From Opitutaceae bacterium BACL24 MAG-120322-bin51 (lineage in GTDB: Bacteria; Verrucomicrobiota; Verrucomicrobiia; Opitutales; Coraliomargaritaceae): a DNA stretch of 39,479 nt. Shown here one piece after another: positions 28,926 through 38,561 of the stretch (its first letter is position 1; every line of letters begins with the position of its first letter). The stretch is from positions 1-39,479 of the forward strand of contig CAJJBN010000015.1 in assembly GCA_905182435.1 (NCBI GenBank), given 5' to 3'. The notes below the pieces were generated by a model. The model did not search any database, was not told the DNA's origin, and saw only the letters and a list, made by a program, of their open reading frames with translations. The position numbers and the translations under genes were made by a program.

Positions 28926-29355
28926 CGCTGACGAGCTGCTGTATTTTTCACGTTGAAACGTAAGGTTCAACTCAGTGCGCCGATCAACTATAGGTCTGCG
29001 CCAGAAAAATTCCTTAATAGAGCAAATCTGCTGAAAATCCTGCATGACTGGAAAATGTCGGAGTGAGTGGACCCAGCAAGTGTCGAAAAATGATCCAGAA
29101 TGCCCGGATCGGAGCATATCCTATTCGCCCTGGAGCATGAAATCTCCGTTCTGGAGCACAAAATCTCCGTTTTGGAGCATAATCTCTCCGTATCGGAGCA
29201 GATTTATGGATCAATTAGTGCTATTATCATCCCAGTACGAAAAAACGCCATGTCACCACTGGTGCTACCAGTTTTGCATCGCTGCTGTTCAAGCACAACC
29301 ATGCAACGCCAATCGACAATTTTTCGTCAACAACAAACAACAAACAACACTACAA
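28926..29355. other. Leader region of the TonB receptor gene
   Basis: About 430 bases between the TPR gene and the receptor start. It includes GTTGAA/TTCAAC arms around 28953-28971 and the five 21-base repeats at 29111-29215 (listed separately). No gene is supported. Frames that cross the repeats give short seven-residue repeats (for example ISVLEHK, ISVLEHN), which follow from a 21-base period and need not mean a protein. Confidence 0.5.
29111..29215 (+). repeat. Five 21-bp direct repeats (iteron-like)
   Basis: The hexamer GGAGCA occurs at 29111, 29132, 29153, 29174 and 29195, always exactly 21 bases apart. Units 2-4 also share ATCTCCGT or CTCTCCGT, so that CTCC and the next GGAG form small palindromes (CTCCGTTCTGGAG, CTCCGTTTTGGAG, CTCCGTATCGGAG). 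Units 1 and 5 are diverged outside the hexamer. The period equals two helical turns, so bound proteins would sit on one face of DNA. The array ends about 140 bases before the receptor start codon. Confidence 0.85.
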
Positions 29356-31532
29356 ATGAAAACTAACACTACTAAACTATTGGCAAGCGCTACGCTTGCG
29401 ATGGCCTTTACTGCCTCGGCAGTCACGGCTCAGACCGCGCAGCCAACAGCTGCCGCCGAAATGGCGATCGACGAAACCGTGGTTGTCGGCAACACACTCT
29501 ACACAGATCAAGTCAACGCCCTCAAAACACCGACTCCAATCATCGACGTGCCACAGAGCCTGTCGATCACCACCGCAGATGAAATCTCGGTACGCGGCTT
29601 TAACAGCATCGGCGACATCGTCGATTACACTCCAGGTGTGAACGTGTCACAGGGTGAAGGCCATCGCGATGCAGTCGTCTTCCGCGGCGTCCGCTCCACT
29701 GCCGACTTCTTCGTCGACGGTGTCCGCGACGATGTCCAATACTACCGCCCACTCTACAATGTTGATCAGGTCGAAATCCTGCGTGGCCCCAATGCACTGC
29801 TATTCGGTCGCGGCGGCGCTGGTGGAGTACTCAATCGAGTCACTAAAAAAGGTGTCATCGGTGAAGACTTCAACGGCTACCAGCTTAGCATCGACACCTT
29901 TGGAGCTACTGAAGCGCAAATTGATAGCAATGTTGCCATCAACGAAGACACTGCGTTCCGCATCAATGCCTACTACAATACCTTCGAAAATCACCGCGAC
30001 TTCTCCGATGGTGAGGGCTACGGCGTGAATCCAACCGTCAAGTTCCAACTGAGTGATAAGACTACACTCGATGTGTCGTATGAATACATCGACTATGATC
30101 GCTCGATTGATCGCGGCATTCCAACCGGCACAGACGGCAAACCGGTGGATGCGCTTAACGATATCGTCTTCGGCGATCCAGATCTGAATAAGTCTGAGCT
30201 CGAAGCACATACTCTGCGCGCGATGTTCCAGCATGAGTTCTCCGACACTCTCAAGGGTGTCTTCACCGCTTCGTATACTAATCTTCGACAAGCTCTATCA
30301 GAACTTTGTATGCATGCTGACTACGACCCCGCGGGCGACTCCTGATGAAGTTGACGCTCGACGGCTACCTGGACACTACCACTGATCGTGAGAGCCTCGT
30401 ATTTCTCCGGTAATCTCGTCAGCGAATTCCAAACTGGCGACCTTTCGAGCACACCCTGCTGTTCGGTGCTGAGTTTAGTCATACAGCGTCTGCACAAAAT
30501 GATCGCTACAATCCTGAATTTCATGACTGGACTGCAGGCACAACAGACAAAAAGTCTTGCTGCACGTCGGCTCCGCGTAACTATTAGGCGGCGATTGGCA
30601 TTGATTCAAACGGCAGGTGGCCTGACCGCTGGACCATTCGACTCATCTGAACGACGACACACGATTCCGACAGTGGACGGTTTACTCCACTCTACCTGCA
30701 GGACGAGATTGAGCTCTCTGAGGCGCTCACACTTGTTCTTGGTGCACGCTTCGATAGCTTCGACATCGACGTTTCAGGCGAAGAAGACTGCGTACTAACT
30801 TAAGTGGCAGCCAAAAGGATGAAGAGTTCACTCCACGTGCCGGCATCATCTACAAGCCACAGGAAAACATCTCGGTCTACGCAAGCTACAGCGAGACCTT
30901 TGTACCTCAGAGTGGTGAGCAATTCGCAAACTTAGGTGATGAGGGTCTCGCCCCAGACGAATTCACCAACCTCGAAAGCGGGTGTTAAGTGGGACTTCGC
31001 ACAGGGCTACAGCCTGACTGCCGCAATCTTCGAAATTGAACAGAATATTGTTGTCGAATGACGGTTCGGGCGGTTCCGCAGACGTTGAGCTAACTGAAAT
31101 CACTGGCTTCGAAGCACAGTTCAATGGTCAACTCTCCGACCAATGGTCGCTCACCGCTGGCTACAGCTACCTCGACGGTGAAACCGATAGACGGCGATCG
31201 CCCGTTTGAGATCTCCCGGAGACATATGCTTCTCGGTCTGGAACCACTATCAGGTCACCGAAAAGCTCGGCCTCGGTCTCGGTGTCGGTCTATCAGGACG
31301 ACAGCAAGATCAAAAGGAAAACTACAGCATTTAGCTACAGGCCCTGCAGAGCTTCCTGAGCTTCTTCCGAGTCGACGCAGCTGCTTATTACCAAGTCAGC
31401 GAAAATCTTCGCCTACAGGTAAATATCGAAAATCTGCTCGACAAAGAGTACTACCCAAGTGCGCACTACATTAACCAAGCTACAGTGGGAGCTCCACTCA
31501 ACGCGACATTCTCACTCAGCGGTCGCTTCTAA
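29356..31532 (+). CDS. TonB-dependent siderophore receptor (many frame breaks)
   Basis: Outer-membrane receptor of the FhuE/Fiu-like siderophore class. It has a signal peptide (MKTNTTKLLASATLAMAFTA), a TonB-box-like DETVVVGN, the plug domain (TPIIDVPQSLSITTADEI, GDIVDYTPGVNVSQGEG, VDQVEILRGPNALLFGRGGA) and the start of the barrel, all in one frame to 30345. After that, the barrel continues only in pieces across all three frames: LLFGAEFSHTASAQNDRY (about 30463-30516), RAGIIYKPQENISVYASYSE (about 30836), LAPDEFTNLESG, and the terminal NATFSLSGRF ending at 31532 with the usual final Phe. At least about eight indels are needed. This may be a pseudogene, but the coherent pieces and full length point to poor sequence here. 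The gene would be energised by the upstream TonB system. Confidence 0.85.
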
Positions 31533-31563
31533 GATTTTTTCATAAGACTTGTTTTGTTTATAG

Positions 31564-31593
31564 CCCACGGAGTGAAACTCCGTGGGTTTTTTT
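31564..31593 (+). terminator. Intrinsic terminator of the receptor gene
   Basis: CCCACGGAG (31564-31572), loop TGAAA, CTCCGTGGG (31578-31586), then seven T (31587-31593). Perfect nine-pair stem, 31 bases past the receptor stop. Confidence 0.95.
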
Positions 31594-31765
31594 GTCGCTA
31601 GTCGGCTCGAGTCAATATGACTCGCTCAGACGACGCCGATCCTGCTAATGGGTTATTTTGACTCCGCCAGCGGGTGGAAATTCACCGTCTCTATTGTTAT
31701 TATAAAGACTACAAAGTTTTACTCTCACCACTAAATCTTCAACCCATAACGCCGACTTAATTGCC

Positions 31766-32089
31766 ATGAAATGCTTAATCGAATCTCCAGATTACGACAT
31801 CGCCAAACAGCTCGAAAGCATTGCGCTTCAATGCGCAATAGACGCGAAGACTTCAATGGAGACCAAAATCACAGTTCGCTCAAAAATACAGTCCAGCTTT
31901 ATTACACTCCAAATCAACGTAGATGAAGCGCTAGGCGATAGTCAGTCTTGGTGCCTCGCCTGCCGCCTAGGCTGTTTCTGCCCTGCTGCCCGAGTATCAA
32001 TTATCATTTCAGCTCAACCCTTATTTCAACAGACCGATCCTCAAATTCTAAATCAAAAATCAACATCTAAACAGGCCGCAGGATTTTAG
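31766..32089 (+). CDS. Doubtful small hypothetical protein
   Basis: A 107-codon open frame starting MKCLIESPDYDIAKQLESIA. The first 60 residues look like plausible soluble protein (IALQCAIDAKTSMETKITVR). Then comes a cysteine-rich stretch, WCLACRLGCFCPAA, and a less protein-like end. There is no clear Shine-Dalgarno and no family match I know. It could be a real small protein, the start of a frameshifted one, or chance. Confidence 0.25.
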   Translation: MKCLIESPDYDIAKQLESIALQCAIDAKTSMETKITVRSKIQSSFITLQINVDEALGDSQSWCLACRLGCFCPAARVSIIISAQPLFQQTDPQILNQKSTSKQAAGF

Positions 32090-32306
32090 GAATCACTTGT
32101 CCTCATAGACGACATACGGCGGCCTCTCTGATTGACAATATTGAGCCTTTGTACTCCGTGATTGGGTAGAAATAATTCACCACTTTGTGCTATCATCAGG
32201 CATTTAGTCAGTACAACAAGGGCCCTTGTCGTTCATTTACAGATAGGCCGCCCTCTTCAGACGTCCTTCGTTTGAGCACCACCACTTTGTTCATCAGACA
32301 AAAAAT

Positions 32307-32366
32307 ATGCTATCACACCTTGGTTGAGCTATCGACCGCCATCGCGGCTCACTGGTGTGATAGCAT
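32307..32366. repeat. 13-bp inverted repeat, 60 bases long
   Basis: ATGCTATCACACC (32307-32319) and GGTGTGATAGCAT (32354-32366) are exact reverse complements, 34 bases apart. The interior contains a smaller GAGC/GCTC pair. The size would fit the ends of a tiny non-autonomous element or a strong RNA hairpin. No target-site duplication is obvious. Confidence 0.7.
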
Positions 32367-32422
32367 TCATTTTGTTCAACCAACAGGATATCACCAGACG
32401 CAGCGACGCTGAAAGCCGACAC

Positions 32423-32452
32423 ATGCGCAGCGACTAGAGTGTCGCTGCGCAT
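32423..32452 (-). terminator. Strong hairpin after metG, possible terminator
   Basis: ATGCGCAGCGAC (32423-32434), 6-base loop, GTCGCTGCGCAT (32441-32452): a perfect 12-pair stem, 10 bases past the metG stop on the minus strand. It lacks a T-run, so it may act as a 3'-end stabiliser or a Rho-linked end. Confidence 0.5.
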
Positions 32453-32462
32453 CGCGCTAAGC

Positions 32463-34003
32463 CTAGTTCTTTTCCGGGCGCGGAAAGAGAATCGTCTTTT
32501 CGCCGAGGGCTTTGCCTTCGAGGGTGTTGCCCCACTCCAGCTGACCTTCAAGGCGATCAAAATTATCGGCGCCGACCAAGCCCCGAATCTTATCTGAAAT
32601 CTCTGGCATCACCGGTGTCAGCATGACGACTCCAAGGCGCAAGGCTTCAGCCATGGTAGCCAGCGAGGTTTGCAACTTCGCTTGGTCTTCGGGAGCGTCA
32701 GACTTAGCCAACTGCCACGGCGCACGTGTTTCGGCATATTTATTGATCCCTGAAATGAAGGTAAAAATACGATCCAAAGCCTTGTGAAACTGAAACCCTT
32801 CGAACAATGGGATCAGTTCATCCTGAGTCTTCAACCACAGTCCTTTAAGGTCTTTCTCTGGCTGCTCATCGACAGATGCTGCGGGCACTTTGCCCTCGGA
32901 GTAACGGCTGCCCATGTTGAGTAAGCGGCTCACCAAATTGCCGAGGTCGTTGGCCAAGTCACTATTGTAACGGCTCATAAAGAGCTCAATTGAGAATTCA
33001 CTGTCTTGACCCACGTTCATTTCACGCGTTACGAAATAGCGAAATGCATCGGTGCCAAACTGCTCGATCAAATCAAGCGGATCAACCACTTCGCCAGTGC
33101 TCTTAGACATCTTTGCACCAGAGCTCAACCACCAGCCATGAACCAGGAAATGCTTGGGTAATTCAAGGTTCAATGCCTTGAGCATGATCGGCCAGTAAAC
33201 CGCATGTGGTGGCACTAAAATATCTTTACCGATAACATGGTAATCGGCTGGCCAGTTCTTTTCGAACTCATCGGTCCCGTAGCCCGCTGCGGTAATGTAG
33301 TTAGTCAAGGCGTCGAACCACACATAGGTCACATACTCCGAGTCGAATGGCAGCTCAATGCCCCATTCCAAGCGCGACTTCGGACGGGAAATACAGAGAT
33401 CGTTGAGCGGCTCCTTCTTGAGAAACTGCAGCACATCGGCACTACGGAAGCGCGGATAGATCATCTCTGGATTCTGCTCGATCGTTTCGATCAACCAGTC
33501 CTGATACTGCGCGAGCTTAAAGAAATAGTTGGTCTCGACGACTTCCTCCACCTCGCCGAAGATCTCTGGCCACTTGCCGTCGACCTTCTCCTTCTCGGTG
33601 ACGAACTGCTCCTGGCGCTGGCTGTAGTAGCCGTTGTAGTCCGCCTTGTAGATCTGGCCCTCATCGAACAGCTTCTGCAAGATCTCGCGACACGACCTTT
33701 TTGTGACGCGGCTCAGTGGTACGGATGTAGTCGTCGTTGGTTATCTCTAAGCGTTCGCAGAGCCCTTGAAACTTAGCCGCGTGACCATCGCAGAACTCCT
33801 GCGGCTCGATGCCCTGCTTCTGCGCGGACATCTGCACCTTTTGGCCGTGCTCATCTAGGCCAGTGACGAACTTCACCTGAGTCGCCTTGCAGGCGACGAA
33901 AGCGTGCGACGATATCGGTCAGTACTTTTTCGTAGGCATGGCCGAGGTGCGGCGCGCCGTTTGCGTAGTCGATTGCGGTGGTGATGTAGAAGTTTTTGCT
34001 CAT
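32463..34003 (-). CDS. metG: Methionyl-tRNA synthetase (two frame breaks)
   Basis: Class I enzyme that charges tRNA-Met in the cytoplasm. The start at 34003 ([20 protein letters not shown]) leads into HLGH, the HIGH signature. The frame breaks near 33880-33895, then resumes with [21 protein letters not shown] second break is at about 33680-33700, after which [20 protein letters not shown] runs on to the end. Later marks are [16 protein letters not shown], the KMSKS motif ([20 protein letters not shown]) and the anticodon-binding helical domain. The knuckle region ([12 protein letters not shown]) has no zinc cysteines. The protein stops at LFPRPEKN, so the C-terminal dimerisation (Trbp111-like) domain of some MetRS is absent. 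Because MetRS is essential, the breaks are almost certainly sequence errors. Confidence 0.92.
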
Positions 34004-34083
34004 GGAAATCGAGCAAGTTGGGCGAATTCACGCAGGGGCGCAAGTCCGTAGGGACCCGGTGTTGGCAATAGCCCTGGCGCTGG

Positions 34084-35554
34084 CTATTCGATCCCTTCGA
34101 TGACGAATTGTCGTTTGCCCTTCCAAATACCCAGCTTAACCACCATCGCAGTCGGCGATTCGGCCATTTTTATTTGTTTCAATTGCGCATACACGGACTT
34201 ATCCGGTGCGTAGGCGGCCCACTGCTGCCCAGCTACTTCGAGCGTCATCGGCTTTACTTTGAGCACGCGCGCTTCGATTCGATACAAACGTCCGACCAAT
34301 GGGCCGAGCTCGGCATCAGCGATCTGCGAGAGAGACGGCAGCGCCCTCCAACGGCAACTGCATGCCGGTTTCGTAGCCGAGTGGCATCTCAAAACCCAAG
34401 GCGTCGTCGCCCACGCTCGGATTTTCAAGAGCAACAAAATCGCCAGCACGGCCCGATCCGAGTGTAAACCGCGCAGCGACGGGAAAGTGGTCCGTCGCCC
34501 CACCCCCGGTCTCGCCGGCAAAGGTCCATTCCAACGGCCGACCGAGCAAATCAGCATTTAGCCCAGGTAGAATAACAGACTGAAAACTGCCATCCACATA
34601 ACCAACTCCCAATTGATCGTACAGCCCACGAGTCACCAGCAAATGCATCAGTGAGCCGCGGCGCCCTCGCCATACCTCAGAGTATCGCTGCTCTGGCGGC
34701 AGCTCAAACCAAAGATTATAGAGATCTACGCCGCCAAGCTCACGAATTCCCAGCTCATCGCCCTGCGAACCCAGCACATCGTTAATCCCCGTCTCCAAGT
34801 CTGGATACAGGATCGAATGATTGTAGTGCGAGTTCAAATCACCGCCGATGATAATGTCCGCCATCGGATCGGTCGCGAGTCGCGCATCGATTAAAGCTCG
34901 CAGCACCTCGGCGTTCTGCACACGGATCGGTTCGCGAGACGGACTCGACGCTCCAGACTTCCAATGGTTAACGTAAACCGTCAGTGGGTGCGCGGCGACA
35001 TCCAGCGTCACCTCCAGAATGTCTCGCGCCTTTAGCAACTCATGGCGTCGCACCTCTTGAATAGGGAAACGGGAAAATACCGCATTCGTATGTGCGATCC
35101 CAGCATCTGATCCCTTCGAAGGGGCAACGACCACCGAATAGCCGACCAAACCAGCGTCACTCAACGCTTTTAATAGCCACGCTTGCGCAGGCAAGCCAGC
35201 ATACTCCGAGCGCCAATCAGTTGTTAGCATTTGCGCAACACTGATCGCGTGGTGTTGGTCGAGAAAGGTCGCCAAATTCTCAACCGAGCTCTGCGGAGAG
35301 AAGTCCGCTTCGAGCTCTTGAAATAAGATCAGCTCGGGCCCTAGCCCCGCGTTAAAGGTTTTCAATACGGCTGCAATATTCTGCAGTTTCGTCAGTAACT
35401 TGGGTCGCCCATAGGTAAACTGATCATCTGGCTCGTCTTGAATGTAGTCCTTATAAATCGCAATGCCGTCGAGATCGAACAGGTTCTCTACGTTGTAGGC
35501 CAGCACAGTAAATTCGCTGTCAACCGCCGAACAAACGCTGGCAGCACACAGCAT
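34084..35554 (-). CDS. Endonuclease/exonuclease/phosphatase family protein (frame break)
   Basis: Probably exported (MLCAASVCSA is the end of a likely signal sequence; in-frame codons upstream encode HAALAIFLSF, so the true start may be a non-ATG codon further up). The EEP fold motifs are present: VLAYNVENLFD, LILFQELEA (catalytic Glu), VYVNHWKSG, GGDLNSHYNH (Asp/Asn) and GATDHFPVAARF (Asp-His). Members cleave phosphodiesters or phosphomonoesters; the substrate is unknown. The frame shifts at about 34320-34345. The other frame carries IADAELGPLVGRLYRIEARV to VIEGIE, a small beta-rich C-terminal domain. A short hairpin (AATAGCC/GGCTATT, 34067-34088) overlaps the stop. Confidence 0.8.
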
Positions 35555-35601
35555 AAAACTCAGAAAAATCGCCAGCGCTGCGTGACCTGATACATGCCAA
35601 A

Positions 35602-36116
35602 TTAATCGTTAGTAGAAGCTGAGGCAGTCCGCTGCGCTACGCTGGCGCGATACAAAGCCACATCTGAAATATCGATAATGACATGTACGACCAAACGAAG
35701 CACCACCACCGCAACGCCTTGATCGCACCAGAGAGTAACGCCACCCCAGTCGCCGCCGGCAATGAAAACAGCATGGCCTGTAAAATCGTAACAATCAGAA
35801 TGGTGGCTAAGATCACCCATGAGAGCAAATCGACAATCAAACGAAGGTCCGCATAGGCCGATTCGGCACGAACGTGTGCCTTCAATGCACCAGAAGCAGA
35901 CAGTGCCGAAGGACCATGCATACCCGCCGCACTGGAATGATTAGAATTGCGCCTACGCGGTGAACCATCCTTGGCTGCAGAGGAACGCCCACCTCGCGAG
36001 TTCTCACGCGCGCTGCAATAGGCCGCATAGGCCTGCCCCCATTGGTGCTCCGACAGCTTCCGTGTGCTCGGATCCATCTTCTCGCGCGACGTCCTAAAAT
36101 CTTCAAAACTTTTCAT
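35602..36116 (-). CDS. Hypothetical small membrane protein (frame break)
   Basis: About 170 residues. The first 60 are charged and soluble (MKSFEDFRTSREKMDPSTRK, and ENSRGGRSSAAKDGSPRRRN). Residues about 75-95 contain AHVRAESAYADLRLIVDLLS, followed by two hydrophobic helices (WVILATILIVTILQAMLF and the one after it). The frame changes near 35710-35720. Rejoined, the second part reads VVVLRLVVHVIIDISDVALY with a tail ending TASASTND. I do not recognise the family. The start at 36116 is better than the upstream one at 36164, which has an unlikely extension. It lies 49 bases upstream of the EEP gene on the same strand. Confidence 0.6.
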
Positions 36117-36257
36117 ACTACGACTAGTAAGTATCTGACGGAAATCTGCAACCCTAAGCAGCAACCGTGACTCACACTCATTTATATGTTATACATCGGC
36201 TCAATGTGGGTGAATCGGTCTTACTCCGAGTCCTGTCTTCGACGATGAATCGCCATC

Positions 36258-36285
36258 AAAAAACCGCCGAATCGCTTCGGCGGTT
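36258..36285 (-). terminator. Intrinsic terminator of mscS
   Basis: On the minus strand AACCGCCGAA (36285-36276), loop GCGA, TTCGGCGGTT (36271-36262), then a T-run to 36258. It is a perfect ten-pair stem, 24 bases past the MscS-type stop. Confidence 0.93.
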
Positions 36286-36309
36286 GCCTGAAAACGCGAG
36301 GTAGACCGG

Positions 36310-37134
36310 TTACGATGCGTCCACTTGTAACATATGCACTTGCTGTTGCGGATATGGAATACTGATACCTTCCGCATCAAATTTCTCTTTAACTGCCTTA
36401 GTGAAATCAAACTTCACACCCCAGTAATCAGCAGCGTTGACCCAAGGACGCACGACAAAATCGACGCTGCTATCACCTAAATTTGCGACCTCAATCTGCG
36501 GAGCCGGATCTTTTAGCACACGCGCGTCAGCCTCGAGTAGGTCAAGCATCAGTTGCTTCGCCTTATTTAGGTCATCCCCGTATCCGACACCAACCACCAT
36601 ATCGATGCGACGAGTCGGGTGAGCGGAAAGATTAGTAATCGAACCGCTCATGACCGCTGAGTTCGGCATGATAATTTTAACATTATCTGGAGTTTTCAAT
36701 TCAGTCATCAACAGCCCCACTTCCACGACAACACCCATCTCGCCACCAGCCTTGATGAAATTGCCGGCCTTGAAAGGCTTAAACAGAATCAGTAACACTC
36801 CGGCAGCGAAGTTCGAAAGCGAACCTTGCAGCGCGAGGCCGATCGCCAAGCCTGCCGCTGCCACCACCGCAGCAAATGAAGTCGTCTCGATACCAAGCTT
36901 ACCAATCGCGGCAATGGCAACAAATACCACAATCGCTCCGTAAAGCATACTGGAAAAGAACCCGATCAGCGTCGCATCCACTTCTTTTTTGATCAAAGCT
37001 GCCGCGAACAGTGCTTTGACCTTTTTCGCAACCCATAGGCCCACGATTAATATAATAATTGCGGCCACGACTTTGAGTCCGAAATTCGCGATGCTTTCCA
37101 TCATTGGGCCTGCGGTTGATTGTTCTTCCATCAT
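36310..37134 (-). CDS. Small-conductance mechanosensitive channel, MscS family
   Basis: A 274-residue channel close in size to E. coli MscS (286). It releases solutes from the cell when membrane tension rises after osmotic downshock. TM1 is FGLKVVAAIIILIVGLWVAK, TM2 is SMLYGAIVVFVAIAAIGKLG, and the pore helix TM3 is AVVAAAGLAIGLALQGSLSN followed by FAAGVLLILFKPFKAGN with the Gly/Ala packing pattern of MscS. The cytoplasmic beta domain includes MPNSAVMSGSITNLSAHPTR, and the C-terminal alpha/beta domain ends PYPQQQVHMLQ, a strongly conserved ending. Starts at 37134 or 37131 (MMEEQS) fit best; the frame upstream to 37245 is unlikely to be translated. Single-gene unit with its own terminator. Confidence 0.93.
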   Translation of the reverse strand: MMEEQSTAGPMMESIANFGLKVVAAIIILIVGLWVAKKVKALFAAALIKKEVDATLIGFFSSMLYGAIVVFVAIAAIGKLGIETTSFAAVVAAAGLAIGLALQGSLSNFAAGVLLILFKPFKAGNFIKAGGEMGVVVEVGLLMTELKTPDNVKIIMPNSAVMSGSITNLSAHPTRRIDMVVGVGYGDDLNKAKQLMLDLLEADARVLKDPAPQIEVANLGDSSVDFVVRPWVNAADYWGVKFDFTKAVKEKFDAEGISIPYPQQQVHMLQVDAS

Positions 37135-37274
37135 ATGTGTTTGGTTAGTTGATTGGTTTAAATATAGAAATCGGCCTAAAGTCTGAATTCCATCGTTACG
37201 TATGACAATCGTTACTCTCCGCAAAGATTCAAATCCTAACGTCAATTATTCAAGAAATACAACCTGTGTTTTGT

Positions 37275-38302
37275 TCAAACGGACAGACGTTGATTAATTT
37301 GAGCAATCGCCCAACCTGCGTGCTCGGCAACCATCGCGTCGCTCCCAGATCCGACGAATCTGCAGCGCTGGCAAGTCCTCGGCCATGATGCCGACATTGC
37401 CCAGTACCACACAAATATTACGCCGGAAGCGGGGCAGCTTAAGCCGTCGCATTGGCGAGCCGATCATACGCTCACTGAATGTCGCCTCATCCCACGCCAA
37501 CAACTCACGAAGCGGCGGCAACTCACGGGGCGAAAACTTCGCTTCCAAGGTCGGCGTCGCCCATTTATTCCAAGGGCACACATCTAGACACTCGTCACAG
37601 CCGTACAGCCGATCACCGATCGCGGTACGATACTGCAGTGGAATTGGCCCATCATGCTCAATCGTTAGATACGAGATACACTTGCTCGCATCGAGTTGAT
37701 AGGGGGCAGTGATCGCCCCCGTCGGGCACACATCGATACAACGCGTGCAACTACCGCAGCGGTCCTTGACTGGCTCATCGGCGGGCAGGTCGAGCGTCGT
37801 CACAATATTTGCCAAAAACGACCAAGTGCCCCGCTTCGGCTCGACTAGAATTGTGCTCTTGCCCTGCCAACTCGATGCCCGCGGCCGCCGCGATCGGCTT
37901 TTCCAGTAGCGGTCCGGTGTCGACATAAGGACGCTGCACACCACCAAAATCATCGCGTAGCGTGCGGCACAACTTTTTCAAGTAGCGCAGCATCATGTTA
38001 TGATAGTCGTCTCCCAGCGCGTATTTCGCGATACGGTATGGTCGCACTGGGTCCGGCTGATAATAATTCATGCCGAGCACTATAACACTGCGCGCTTCTG
38101 GTAGCAGCTGCTCGGGGTGCAGGCGGCGATCGTTGTTTCGCTCCATCCACGACATCGTGCCGTGTTGCCCTGCAGCGATCCACTTTCGATAATAGTCCCC
38201 ACGCAGTTCCAACGGCACCTTTGCAACGCCGAAGGCATGGAAGCCCAGCGAATGCGCCGCTGCCTTGATACGTTGTTTAATAGCAATATTCTCTTCTGAC
38301 AC
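37275..38302 (-). CDS. queG: Epoxyqueuosine reductase QueG (two frame breaks)
   Basis: Cobalamin-dependent iron-sulfur enzyme that makes queuosine, the last step of this tRNA modification. The N-terminal part (38302 to about 37860) has IKAAAHSLGFHAFGVAKVPL, MSWMERNNDRRLHPEQLLPE and YALGDDYHNMMLRYLKKLCR. The C-terminal part (about 37880 on) has WQGKSTILVEPKRGTWSFLA, then two 4Fe-4S motifs, CGSCTRCIDVCPTGAI and CDECLDVCPWNKWA. The frame breaks near 37855-37870. A third segment, GSDAMVAEHAGWAIAQINQR, lies in yet another frame near 37300-37345 and stops at 37275. This is the true C-terminus; the annotated frame would stop at 37294 after unlikely residues. The start ATG overlaps a gene remnant on the other strand. 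Confidence 0.9.
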
Positions 38303-38433
38303 TAGCCAAGTATCCGAATGATGAATCGCGAGTCGAGCGCGTACTGCGAGCGGGAATGGACGACTATATTTGCAAACCCTACCAGGCCCTCGACTTTCAA
38401 AAAGCGCTCAATACTTACCTCTATCAAAGCTAA
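38284..38433 (+). pseudogene. Remnant: C-terminal end of a response-regulator receiver domain
   Basis: A plus-strand frame reads NDESRVERVLRAGMDDYICK, then PYQALDFQKALNTYLYQS and stop at 38431-38433. RAGMDDYICKP is the typical beta5-Lys-Pro end of receiver (REC) domains, most often those of hybrid histidine kinases. The upstream part of the domain (phosphoacceptor Asp and more) is absent: the frame meets a stop at 38281-38283, and the opposite strand there is the queG start. This is therefore the tail of a gene whose front is missing, by deletion or by a false join in the assembly. Confidence 0.6.
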
Positions 38434-38561
38434 CCGACAGAAAGAATCTCCTAGGTTACAAACTAGCAGAGCAGCTGTTTTTTTGAATTCTTTACAGACC
38501 CTACAAAAAAATCAAGACTACCGCCTATTTCAGCTACTAAACCAGAAGATCGCTTGCTTAA

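Larger units (their letters stand above)
31594..32462. other. Mostly gene-free stretch with inverted repeats
   Basis: About 870 bases between the receptor terminator and metG. The only sizeable frame on the plus strand is the doubtful one at 31766-32089. The right part holds two inverted repeats (32307-32366 and 32423-32452). The motif GCTATCA also recurs at 32189 and 32309. No gene family is recognised. Confidence 0.4.

Noticed and set aside
29111..29215. CRISPR or a coiled-coil leader protein (ISVLEHK heptads)
   Set aside because: A 21-base period leaves no spacers. The heptads arise automatically from a 21-base repeat, and the frame is lost outside it.
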